From: Diphasiastrum complanatum
Lineage: Eukaryota; Streptophyta; Lycopodiopsida; Lycopodiales; Lycopodiaceae
Reading direction: 5' to 3'
NCBI GenBank assembly: GCA_029204225.1
Contig: CM055100.1
Span: 55,633,278 to 55,697,277, forward strand
DNA: 64,000 bases
Shown: one piece after another, positions 33,006 to 45,400 of the stretch
Layout: each line of letters starts with the position of its first letter
Position numbering within the stretch: the first letter of the stretch is position 1
Notes under the pieces: generated by a model
What the model saw: the letters and a program-made list of their open reading frames with translations, nothing else
Databases searched by the model: none
What the model was told of the DNA's origin: nothing
Position numbers and translations under genes: made by a program

Positions 33006-35260
33006 GTCACTTCTTTTGAAGAAAATGCCCAAGTTGACTCTTTTGTTGCTTCCCCCCGGTTTGAGAAGTTGCTCCGCAGCTCGTGTAGGACCTGGAGAGA
33101 CGACACGTGCTGTTTGTTGGTAGATAGAGATAAGCACACAAGTTGTATTGATCATGATTATGGATTTTCTCCATAGATTTTGATGGAAATCAATGGATTT
33201 TTTATGGTTTTTTGTGATTTTTCATCTAGAATTGAAACTTTTGGCTTGGAATTTATCATTGTTACTCATCTAGTACGTTTTTCAGATTGGACTTGCTGTT
33301 TTACAGTCATTATTGATTGGATCTAATGATTGCATGTCAGTTGAAAAGTCAAAAGGGTGCTTAGATAGTGATTTTTAGCCAAAATTGGGTTTTTGGACTA
33401 GAAATGGGCTATAAGAACTATAATTGACTGAATTCAGAACTTTTAGTGCTTGAATGTAGTGGATTTACAGGAATTTGGGTCTGATTGCACTTAATTATGG
33501 ATTTGATCCACAAATTTTGGTCAAAACTGGTCAAAAAACATGTTTTTTTTTTTATGGTTTTTGGACTAATTTTGGGGTTTTTCATAAAATTCATGGCCAA
33601 TATTTTGCGTGCACGTTTTCATAGGTGTAATGAAGCTTTCCTAAGGCTTTCATGAAATTTGGTTATTATTGGACACCATAAAGGGCCTCAAAAAGTCAAA
33701 AAATAGTGTATTTTTGGGGACTTCTGAGCATGAATAACTTTCATATGGTGGTCTGAACCTGTTGAATCTTGTTACAAGCTTAAAGATATGATGAATTGTC
33801 TCTGTGCCATCATGTATACAATTTGGTTGTGTGAGGCTTAGGCACCATTATGTTGAAGTTTTGCTTGTTGAAGGAGTCCAAAAATGCATTTTTTGCATGA
33901 TCTAAGCCTACGGATTTTTGATTAATCAACCTTGAAAAGTGTGCCCTCCTACCTATTTTTTGATCAGTTTCAGATCGCACGTGTGAAGCCTAGTTGGTAG
34001 GATGATGTGGCAAGTGTCTTTTAGACCTACTCTCCCTCTGTACTTTGCTTTACAGCGACCAATTTGGTGTCTTGTAGAGAAAGTTATGGTTATTGGAAGT
34101 TTGGCAATTTTTGAACTAAAATTTGCAAATTTTTCATAATGTTTTGATGCATGCATGTATGTAACTCAATGTAGTGATTTTTTGTTGATGAGAATGTATG
34201 GATAGACCTGTAAGCATGTTTGGATGCATGGTACATGGGTGTTCTATAGATTGATCAGAGAAAATTTCATGCATGAATTTATTTTTAGCAATTCTAGTTC
34301 AAAAAGCTGATTTCCCAGTTTCTAGGCAATTTACGTAAAAAATTTGATTTTTTTAGAAATCACTGCATGTCATATCTGATGCATGCCAGATGTTTCGGAA
34401 TCCTTTTGGAATGTGGTGGTAACTATGAAATTGCTAAGTCGATGCTTTAGATCGATTTTCACAGTTTAGGTCCATATCAAACGGAATTTGAAAATCCTAG
34501 TTTACGTAAAATTTGAAGTAGCCATGGATGTTTTGGATTTGTTAAATTCGTTGGTTATTGATCAAATAGAAATCGCTTGTAAAGTGAATGATCTTACCGA
34601 GTTGAAATTAGTCAGTTTATGAGATCACAGTTCCTTTCACTTCTAGTTGTAGATTTTGGACTCTGTCAACTAATAGGAGCATTTCTTGTTTTTTGAGATA
34701 AATAAAGACCAAGAATAACGCAAATCTTATTGGAACAATTTTTATGCTGATCCATAAGGGGATTTGCCAGTAATTGAGTGCAGCACTTAATTAGTTGAAC
34801 AATCAAAACAGTCTGGTTTATGAGTAGTTAAAAGTACTATTGATACCAAATTGAACTTTTTTCCTAGTACAAATTTGGGGTTTTTAGCTTGAACCATATT
34901 TGGAAGGGAGGAAAGAGATGAAGCCTGAGGGGCAGTTGATTGGTGGACCCAATTGGATCAGTTTTGTTAATCTACTTTCAATTCCTAAAGTATAACTGAT
35001 AGCAAATGAGAATAACAATTGGGAATCAATTAAGAAGAATGCCTATGGGAATTTGGATTCTTTTTCTCCAGTGTTAATTAGAATTTGAGAAATCGAAGAC
35101 TCTAAGGGAAAAGTGAGTGGCAAGTTAGATAATCCATTTATGGAACCATCTCTGTTTTGCACTTGGATTTGGATCTTGCAAGTGAAAGCAGATGAAAGGT
35201 GTTCCATACATGAATCTAGTAATTTGGATTCTTTTTGTCGCATTATAGAGTGTTTCTTTA
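33006..35260. other. AT-rich sequence, possibly the 5' LTR of the gypsy element
   Basis: No reading frame. Its position right of the leader and its T/G-rich texture would suit a long LTR, but neither a PBS nor LTR ends could be fixed. Confidence 0.3.
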
Positions 35261-35266
35261 TAATGA

Positions 35267-35520
35267 ATGAGACAACCAAGAGAAATTCTAACCTGTAAAA
35301 GAATTAAGTTCCTTTTTATTGATTCTGAAATAGATATTGGATATCTAGGACAATATGTATTCGGTTTTGTTGAGATCCATGTTCCTTTTGGATTAATGAA
35401 TACACTTGAGGCATTTTATCTGTATTTGAACGATACATTGCCATCTTGTCATGCTGAGGTACAATGTGGAGTGGTATTCTTTGGGTAACACTTAAGGAGC
35501 ATGAGGGATTTCAATGGTTC
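35267..35520 (+). pseudogene. possible RT fragment
   Basis: The plus frame contains VPFGLMNTLEAFYLYLNDTL, which resembles the retroelement RT motif xPFGLxNAPxxF. The stretch is short and the surroundings are not readable, so it is only a likely scrap. Confidence 0.35.
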
Positions 35521-37169
35521 AGATGTATCTCCTAGAATTGGTTATGATTCTGATCCTATAGTTGGTTATAGGATAGCCAAATAGTCTTTTTGACTTTTTG
35601 GGCAAAACAAAACTCTAGATGCAGAGGATTCTTGGAGGAAAAGCTGGTGGTATGGGACATCGAGTAATACTCTCTACATAGAAGAAACTGAAAAAATAAA
35701 ACTGGTGAAACTCATGTTGAATATTGTTTGGTTCAATCAACACCATTATTTTTTTATATTGCCATTATTTTGCAAACGGTAATCAACCATGTGTTTGCCT
35801 TCTAGAATCTATTTTGTGTTCAAGTGTCAAATAAAGAAACTCTTAAGACCAAGGGTGCAATTTGCTCGACCCTTTTCTCTCACCTTGCATTTGAGTGCAC
35901 AATCTTCTTTACTTTCATGCACATGACCACCTTCTTTTTTGGATTTATGCATCTTATAAGACTACCCTTCGTGATTGGCCCATATAGTTTTCTTGCACAA
36001 GAATAAATCCGTTGACTTTTGGTATCAAAACATGAAATTAAAAGCCAATAAATCCATTTTTTTTTTATTAAACTCACATATTCTTCCTTGATTTTTTATC
36101 TTTGTCCTTTGGATCTACTTGCAACATTTCAGACTTATACTTTCCTACAGAGGCAATAGTTGAAGTCGTGTGGATCTAGTGGGGACACATGTTTTTTGTT
36201 GTGTAATTCCTTGGAATAAAGCCAATAAACAATCCAAAAAGATGATTTTCAGTGTTTTTAGAAGCTAAAAGTGAAACTAGACTCCCAATTTGAAATTCAC
36301 CAAATTTTCACACCACTTGATCTTCTTAGCTCTAACAATTTGCCCCTTTTCCCTTATTTTTTTTTTCCCGAAACCAAATATATTTCATGCTCCTCATCTT
36401 GTATCAAGTATAATAAATCACTATTATATAGAACATTGGGCGCTATAGCAAACTCTTGAAGATGAAGATCAAATATTCCTTTTGAAATAACTTAAACAAG
36501 TTTGGATACTTAGATTCAATGAAACAAATTTTTGTAATTAAAAAAGTCCATCCAACAATGTCTATAAAAAATTCATCATAATAGTGATAGGTCATTTGAA
36601 TAAACAAATTACAAACATCTAAACATGACGAGCATCAACCAAATAATTTTGTTCTCGATCCTTATGTTCTTCTAACATAGACATTAGATGATTCTACATC
36701 GATGATAATGAGTTGGAACACTATTTTCCCCATAACAATGTAACACCAAAAACATCCTTGTAAATTTTTAAATGGTGTTGGTCATCAATTTATACAATGC
36801 AATGATGTTCTAACGTTAGATCTAAAATCAAAGATACATTGTAACAATGACACATTTGACGTGGACGTGTATGATTCTTCAATGATTTTTTGTGTCTTTG
36901 ACTTTTAAAAACAATTGAATATTAGATTAATTTGATCATGGAGGTGATCTACAAAAAAAAAAATTCACCTTTTTCTAAAATTTAAATTTTAAAATTTACC
37001 AACATTGACAAATACGCCAATAATGTTTGATTTTTAGTTTCCTTAGGGATATTGTGAAGTTGTAAGAAAGAACATCTAGAAGATTGTTTCAAAATTCAAC
37101 TATTACATTATTTATTATGCTAGTATCAAAATGGGATCACAGGGAAAAAGCCTTTGTAAATATTTATCT
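35521..37169. other. unassigned AT-rich sequence
   Basis: No gene, structured RNA or clear repeat seen. Confidence 0.4.
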
Positions 37170-37865
37170 TGTAATGGCCCAAGCATGGCATCTTGCGTGT
37201 ATAAGTCCATCTTGAAGAGCCCATCTGTAGTAGGCCCCAATTTGACATCCTGCAAGTGTAAGCCCAACTTGTGGTGCCATTAGTCATTAGGGGACAAGGA
37301 AATAGATTTAGCAAGTCTCAAGGTTTAACTTAGACTTTAAAAAGCTAAGCAAAAGTCAAAGTCAAGTAAAAAAGGAACTTGCATTGTATTTTGATACTTT
37401 TGCATTATCTTGTCTCATAAGCAATTGTGGAAAGGACACTCCACAAGATTCTATATAAGGAAGCTCATTGTATGTGATTTTCATCCTTAATATAAGAGGA
37501 CAAAGTGATGCTATTTTGGATCCATGTATACTAAATGTGGTGTTTGGCTAATGTTAGTATAACTTTGTGTGTTATGCATATTTGTGTAAGTGTTGCTACT
37601 TATTTAACATGTATGATCAATCTTGATTTTTTCTATGAGAGAGAGAGAGAGTGTGTGTGTGTGAGTGAGTGAGTGAGTGAAGAGGATTGTTAACGTGTAT
37701 TTTGATTGGCTTTTGTAGTTTTTTGACAATATTGCTTGCAAGTAGGAGTAGTTCCTTGCTCATTTTTGTTGCATAAGCATCTCCAAATCTCCTAGGATCG
37801 AGCCCACTCCCCGTACTACACACGACTTAAGAGGAGGTGGGTGCACCGTCTTCTTCTTGACAACA
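37170..37865 (+). mobile_element. LTR of a gypsy element
   Basis: TGTAATGGCC at 37170 and TTGACAACA ending at 37865 give TGT...ACA termini for a 696-bp LTR directly before a PBS. A TATA box (CTATATAAGGAAGC, about 37452-37465) is in the expected place. A (GA)n(GT)n(GAGT)n microsatellite is at 37639-37680. The left boundary is chosen from the TG dinucleotide and is not confirmed by a second LTR. Confidence 0.6.
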
Positions 37866-37866
37866 T

Positions 37867-37884
37867 TGGCACCATTGCCAAGGA
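37867..37884 (+). other. primer-binding site, decayed tRNA-Asp type
   Basis: TGGCACCATTGCCAAGGA matches the plant gypsy PBS TGGCGCCGTTGCCGGGGA at 14 of 18 positions. Three of the four differences are G-to-A at former CpG sites. Confidence 0.6.
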
Positions 37885-39430
37885 GCCAAATGCTTTGCTA
37901 ACATCTTTGTTTGTGCTTCTTTTTACTTGCTTTTGCTGCTAGAAACTGTTTTGCTAGTTTAATGGCTATTTTGTGAATTTTTTCATGCATCTTTTGTTTT
38001 TGTTTTGCATGATTTTAGCATATTGATGTGTGGGTCTACTATTAAACTTCTATTTCCCCCACAAAACAAAGGGAAAAAACAGCCTATAAATTGTTTAAAA
38101 ACCTATTGTAAAAGGCCTTCAAAATCGACTGTGTGAGATTAGAGGAAGACTGCCAAACAGGTTTCGGATTCCCAGAGGGCATTTTTGAGGCCCAAACTGT
38201 AGTAAGTAGGTTCGCCTATTTCACCATTGATCAAGCAGACCATTTTGCATAATATATCAGAGAGGTGGTTCGCCCACTTCATATTAAGACCATCATTACT
38301 TGCTAAAACTACTATCCAAAGGGCGAACCCAGACCATGAGCCCTGCTCCTAAAACTTGAGCTCAAAGTTCTGTATGTTTCTTGGTTCGCCTCCTTCACCA
38401 TTGAAAGATCTATCTAAGACCAGTACTCAGCCAAGTCAACAAACCCCAGATCCCAAGGATCCATTGTTGTACATCCAAAAGTGTGAGAACTGTGATTTTT
38501 TGCACTTCATGCTTGACAATTGCAAATTTGAGTTCCCCCAGCTACCAGTGATTAATTTCACACATGTTCTACCTACTAAAGTCAAGGGGAGTGCTGATAC
38601 CATCATATCATTCACCAGGTGCAAGCCAAAAGTTAGATCTATACATTCCCAGATCTGTACCAGCCTGCCAAGTAAACTTGGACTTAGTGCATTCTCAAGT
38701 TATACTTCCCAATATTTACTAGAGATGTAGGTTTGCCAGGCTACATGCTGAATCCCCACCCCTGATAAGCTTAACTTGAGGTGAGCGAATCTAAACTCCC
38801 AAAGGATTAGCCTGAAAGTGACAGATTTTCCAGAACACATTTTGACCTCTCCAAGCTTTTATTTTCAAGATCTAGATTCGCCACTTTGAGATCTGAGATA
38901 TCTGATATAGATCTTGCATTCCCCAAGAGGGCAAACCTAGACTCCCAAGGTATCTCCCGATCTTACAACATTTTACTCCCAGCACCCTGAATTCCCAAAA
39001 CCATCCCAAGTTTCCAATTTTGCTCATCTGAGTTCGCCATCTGGGATCTGAACTCATCCATCCACCATACTTCATTGTCCAAATTGGCAAGTCTATTCTC
39101 CTAAACCATCAGCCACCATGATTTCCCAAGGTTGCATTCCCAGATTTGAATTCCTCAACTGAAAGAAGTCTTCCCAGCTGGTGGATCCCAGTTTTGGGAA
39201 TATACTGAGATATCATCAGGTTATCACTTTCATTTCCCGTATCTAGATTCCCTATTTGTTGCTCTTTATACAATCCCATATTGATTCCCCAATCTGTGTT
39301 CTCCAATTTTTCATCAAAATCTACATTTCCCAATTCCGCACTTCTATTCTACATTCCTAGATCTAGAAAGTTCAATTGCTTCCCCAAAAAGATACTTCCC
39401 CAAGGTACAAGCTTAGAAAATGATCTTTTG
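37885..39430 (+). other. gypsy leader with recurring TTCGCC motif
   Basis: GGTTCGCC-Y-ACTTCA-like motifs lie at 38209-38229, 38267-38281 and 38383-38403, with weaker or inverted forms at about 38321 and 38781 and near 38877 and 39028. No gag frame follows, so the element is truncated. The motif recalls GAATTCGCC in the leader of the 26-33 kb element. Confidence 0.4.
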
Positions 39431-42400
39431 TTTGGATGCAACTAAGATCAAGTCAAAAGACTAGATCTAGGATCTCAAGAGAAGAAGAGTATCCCTATAG
39501 AGGAAAGGACAAAGAGGACACGTTGCAACATGGTAGTATCTTTAGCACCATGGGATGCGTTATAGTCTTTGCAACTTCTTTGGAATAATGCCAAACTTTT
39601 CCCTATTGGCCATTATTGGTTAGACAAAAGTATAGTTCTGGCATGAGCCATCTAGAAACTCATGAGGTTTGATACCCATGAATTACAACAATATTGTAGA
39701 TAATACCCCATAGAAAAAATGAACTGGACAAAATTGAATCAACCGCATTTGATTGTCCAACTTTGAGGATAAGCATTCACACAAAAACTGTACAAGTCCT
39801 TTCTTCATTTCAAAAAATGGCTATGTACATAGTATCTCATGATTTTTACCACACCACTAGTAAATGATAGGATTAAATGATATACCTTGCTATCCTTCAT
39901 TTCCAACCTTGCTTTAGCAGCACGCAAATGCTTTGATGATCAACTCAAGAATAGGGTCATCAATCTTTAATATATATTCGCAAATACAAGTCTCTTAGAA
40001 GTAAGTGTCAAAACCAACATAAGTGATAGTATACTATCGAGGTCCAAAAGAAAAGTGGTCGTTTGTCACTGGAGTCGAAGGTGAAGTTTCCTGTAGACAA
40101 ACATACAAGATCAAACAGCAATTTGTGAGTGTCTGGCAAAAATCGTAATCTCGACAAGCAATAGTTAGCTAAATACCAAATTACCAATATTCACTTAAAG
40201 TTTTCAACAGTTTACTTTATTGTGCCATCTTATGGAAATATGGATTGTGCTAAGGCAAAATGCTCATAATAAATGGTAAATCATCAAATCTATAATAAAT
40301 TTTGTGAAAGGCGAAAACGTAGTTTTCCATCCAATTATGCAGCATCACATATCTGCCAAAATTAAACACATGCTTGTTCTGTTTCTATTTTTCTGCTCAT
40401 TGCAGGGCTAAGAGCACCATCTCAATATATTTATAATTGCACGTGATGTGGTATCAAACACACGAGCAATAATGCGTGTCATTCTATATACCCAGTTGAG
40501 AAGCTCATACAACTTTCATTTTAGAAGCACAAGATTTCTCATAGAAAGAACTAAAAAATCTTAACATGAGGAATATTGCAAAGCAAGCCCTGTTTAGAAT
40601 GTGATTAGAAATTGCAATTTTGAGAACCTTTCTCATTAGAGCCTAATTACCCAAGATAAATCCTTGGGTATGCAAGAGTTATGAATGTGTAAGTAGGGCC
40701 TGTCTTGTTCTTCTATAATACCTCAGGCCTTATCCCGTCAAGTAGACCCCTAGAAAGGCCTAGAATAGCTAATTCAGCAGGTCGGGTATGTTTGGTCAGT
40801 AGCAAGCCGATTGATGAGTACCAAACACATTGCCAAGGCCCTGGCCTTACAGTAGGTCATAGACATTGTCTCCATCCATATGGTGGTGGATGATTATAGA
40901 AATTACAAGTTTTTTCAAGAGAGAACTATGTGGCAATGTTCAGGTGACACAGAGCCTATATACCTATCTATTGTTAATTTTCTTGGTCTCTTAGGTGGAT
41001 CTCGATTTTAGATTCACGACTTCAAGTTCTATTCCACTGTTTAATGCATGATCTTGTCTGGATGTATTCTTGAATTAATATAAGAGCACTTACTAGGGCA
41101 AGGAGGATCTTTCTGTATGGGATTTCATATTTGAGCTTTCTGTAACCAGTTGCCGGCCCGAAAATGAAACTTTAACAAGCTGGTCCTCGTATTTAAATCT
41201 AAAAGGAGGCACCAGCATGCATCAATCCTTAGAGCTTGCTGGAAGGAGAGAAGTTTCATGTTGCAGTTTGATCATTGATACTGTTGTTTGTTGAAGTCGA
41301 CCATGTCCGGACTAACTCTAGTGTCAATACATGAGCTAGTAAGGATGGGACCTTAGTTCACCTACTTTTAAGGTTGGTGCCCTGAAGTTAGATAGACTCA
41401 AGGAGCATGCCAAGAGGATCAATGCCGTAAGTTGGTAGACTCCAGGCGATATATGTATGGACTTGAGCGATGTGACTCAAGTACCAGGCCAGGAGCAGAT
41501 CAGCGATGTGACTTCATCAACACAAGTGATCATCTATGGTACGGGACACAAGTGTTTATTGTATGGAATCAAGCTTGGAGGTTGTCGAGGTTGCATATTT
41601 GTAGCTTCTTCTGAATAAAGATTTTTTGTGGCACTTTTAGCATATATACTATCACAATTGGAAACAACATTTTGCACCATCCCCAGCATATGGAATTTTG
41701 TGGCATTTATTTTAATTTTGAAGTGTTTTCAAACATCAAGTACCTTGAGCCTTATTAATTCATGTGACCCCCTAGTATCTCATGGGTGTCTTCTATCATG
41801 GTCACTAGTAAGCTATTTGGCAGGGACCAGAGAAGAGACCCCGACCTCCCTGTAGGATGCATGACCCTAAGTGGCCTCTTTTTACCACATTGTCTCCTTT
41901 CATTTTGGTGGCTGTTTGTTTGTGTGATTCAAACTGTTGCAATAATAAACAATCTGCGAGGGCCTCCAAACCAATCTATTATTGATTGTCTTGATATATT
42001 CATTGGCTATTAACATGTAATTGACATTTTACTAGTCTATTCTAGTGTTTTATGCCTAATGTTGTGCGGTGCATTCTTAACTGGGGCCCCCAACTACTTA
42101 TTGGACACTCGTATCAGCTTTTCTCCCTTGTGCAAGACTCAAATTATTTCTAGATATTGATTTGTGGTTTTAGAAGTGAACTGACAAACAATTGAAAAGC
42201 TTGGAAATTAAAATCACATCATCAAAAGTTTACTCTGGAGTTTTTCTATGCAAGAAACCTACAAGCAATCAAGATTCACAAAATTTTCAAAAAACACAAC
42301 ACAGACTGCATTCTACAAGCACACTAGTATAGATGGGAATCCACACTAAAAATAATCTAAACTCATCTCCAAAGTTACCTATTTCTACAATTCATGTTGG

Positions 42401-42465
42401 ATCTAAAATAAATGTCTAGTTTCCCTTCCTGTCTTGACCTGTCGTCAAGAATGTTCATTCTTATG
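39431..42465. other. unassigned sequence 3' of the PRXL2-like gene
   Basis: No convincing gene or repeat. The right edge (about 42300-42465) should hold the 3' UTR of the gene that ends at 42466. Confidence 0.4.
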
Positions 42466-45400
42466 CTATCCCTCTTCCATGTTCTGCTCCTGCCCCGACT
42501 TCTCACAAGCCAATTCAAAAAACTACTACATAAATCAAATAAAAGTGGGATCATCAAAGCAATAAATACCTGCAAGTTACTGCAAACATCTAAAACGTTT
42601 TCAAGTGGTGCCCAATCGCCAAAGTTCCTTTCAATAAATTGATAAGCAACTCCTCCATTTCCAGGCCTCATGATGTAAAGACCACCCTTTACGGTCCCCT
42701 CCCCATGCCAATTATTCTCTATTCCAGTAGCTCTAGCACGTTTGAAATTTGCAATGGCTCTTGGATTTAAGAGAAAACCAGTCATCATATTATCCTTCAG
42801 CAACTTCCCTCCTCCAAGGGCACGAAAAAATTCTCGGTTCTTGTCCACAGCAACAACACCTCCCCAATAGCGTGGCCAAAAGGACCTTATCTGCATGACA
42901 ACATTGGGATCAAATCATTTGACTACTTTGGATACAAATGCTTTAAAAGGAACATGCATAATCGCAAAAGAGAAAGATTGGGAAGATGGGGGGAGATCCA
43001 CTTAAGAAAGCAGCCTCCTACCTCCAGATGTCACTCTGCTTTTCAATGAGTCTTTTAGCATTAAGGATACCTGGTCAATGGTCAATAAGGCACAAGATGG
43101 TAGCTGCCCTAGCTAGTTGGCCATCCCTCTTATCTACTCACCCGAATAAGGGTATCTCCGAAGACAAGTGCCTATGTTTGTGCATGTGTGTGTTTCATTG
43201 CAGTTATGTCTAGATGCGAAGTAGCAATAATAACGAAAAGAACAAGCTAAAAAGATATTTCAGCAAAAGGAGGCAGGGATGTCAGGACTAAAGACTTACC
43301 TAGTATTCTAGCATCATGATCAGCAATCAAGATGTTTACACAATGAAGATGGGCAGAAAGCTAGAGGACATGCACAAAACATTTGAAAGTGGGTCTGCAA
43401 ATACAACAGCATTGATTGATGTCAACTCAAAGAGTGTGGAGGTAAATTACTATTACCTTTAATCACAAGAATAAAACCAGCCACTAAAAGCTGGGCAACA
43501 TACATAAGTGGAGAATTTGTGTGAATCAGTTCCACAGAACAAGTATTTACTCACTCACCTTCCCATTGATGGCGATGACACGTTAAGAAGATTGCTGGAA
43601 TTACCAGTCAGCCTATACTTGTTCAAGTGTGTATATGAAATTTTCGTTTGCATTCCAGATCAAGTGCAGACTCAAATATTTGCCACCCTAAAGCTCCTCA
43701 AGAAGGAAAACGAAGTAATGACTACCTAAGAGGCTTATCCTACTAATCCTACTATGTAGAAGTGCATGGAAAAACAATCAACCTCTTGAAGAAAGAAGAT
43801 AACATGTGAGTTATGGTAGATACCAATAGGAAATAAAGCTGGACAGAACCTTTGGAGGCCCCACCAATAACCTCTGCTAGGTTATGAAAAGTCAGCATGC
43901 ACTTTGTGGAATATTGCTAACGGTATGTCATTAGTGGAATGGCCTCCACCATAATTTGTGCCTAGGTACGTGGGTCTATACGTCAATGAAGAGGGTCCTT
44001 CCAGCAGTACCAACCAGGTGAACCAAAAAATCAAATGCCACAATTGGTGGATTTCCCAAGGACTATATGAGAACTGGGACACAACTTTGCACCAGCCTAT
44101 CATATAACAGCCCTCTTGAAACACAAGTGCCTCTCCTCTCCAGCGCCCTTCACACTGTTGCATCCATCATCTTTCCTTCTAAAAAATTACATCCAACATA
44201 AGGCACACTTTCTTTCATAACACCTATATAATGAGGAATTTTGCCATCCATCTTCATCTACATGTCCTCCAGGTCTGGACCTTCACCCCTCACCTTCTTA
44301 AAGAAGCCAAATGTTGCAGGTGCAATGGAAAGAAAATAGTTTCTAGCATTGATTTCTCTCTCGTACCACTCCTCTTCCGCTTTACCACCTCATCTAGTAG
44401 ATTTCCTCCTTATACATTTCAACAACAACAACAACTTAAACTTCCACTTTTTGTATGTCATGTCTTCTTTATGTGCTTCCCAATACCACTTACCATTTTG
44501 TACAAATGTGCAAGAATTTTTGCTAGACCTTCATGAATATTTTATTGCCCTTTACTTGCTAGGCCGTCAAATGGGATATGATTATGGACTACGGGCTACA
44601 AGCGTACTAGGCTACTCTGCATAAATTCCGTAGGCCTTTTTACATTTACTGCTATTTATACTTTTGTTCCTAGTTACGCATTTTATATTATTCATGTACA
44701 AGCCTGTTAGGGACCCAACTCCCTTGGGTCCCAAACCAAACTTGAGACTGAACGATGATTGGGCCTGTTGACTTGACCAGTGACTCGTGAACTTGCATGG
44801 TTGCCACGTGTCGTAATCTAGGATGTGTGCATGGCTTGGAGTCTCCCACCTTGGAGGTATACAAGAGAAGGAGGTCTCATTTGCCATCCATTCTATCTAC
44901 CTAGGAGAAGGTGGATGGAGAGCGGTGTGCACAGCCAGGATGAGTGCTAGCTTGAGGCGGGAGATGGCTGAGAGCCTAGGCAGTGGTATGGGGGGACACT
45001 GTCTAGGATGGAAGTTGGATCTTGCTTGTTAACGGTCACAGGCCAGGCCATGGAGGGTGGACCTGGATTGGATCCTATGGCGGGGTGGAACGTGAATCGT
45101 TCGGTCTCTTGTGGTTAACCGGCACCTGGAGGTATGCAGTAAGAGAGAGTCTAACATATGGTATCAGAGCCACTGTATGCCAAAGCAGGTGTTTTGATCC
45201 GAAAGGGTTATCTTGTGTTATGATTTTTTTAGAAATTCATGGTTAATCGGGAAATGTGTTTTATTCACATTTTGTTTCCTTCTAGCATCTGTTTTTAATG
45301 TTTTTTTGAGTTTTAAGAAAAACAGATTTGGCTCCTCTCCGCGTTGCCATGCAGCACTTTCCTGCAGCGGACAGGTGGCAGCAGACAGCGGACAGTAGTT

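Noticed and set aside
41432-42013. Three plus-strand frames of 60-75 codons
   Set aside because: No motif, no splice support, and atypical composition; left as intergenic.
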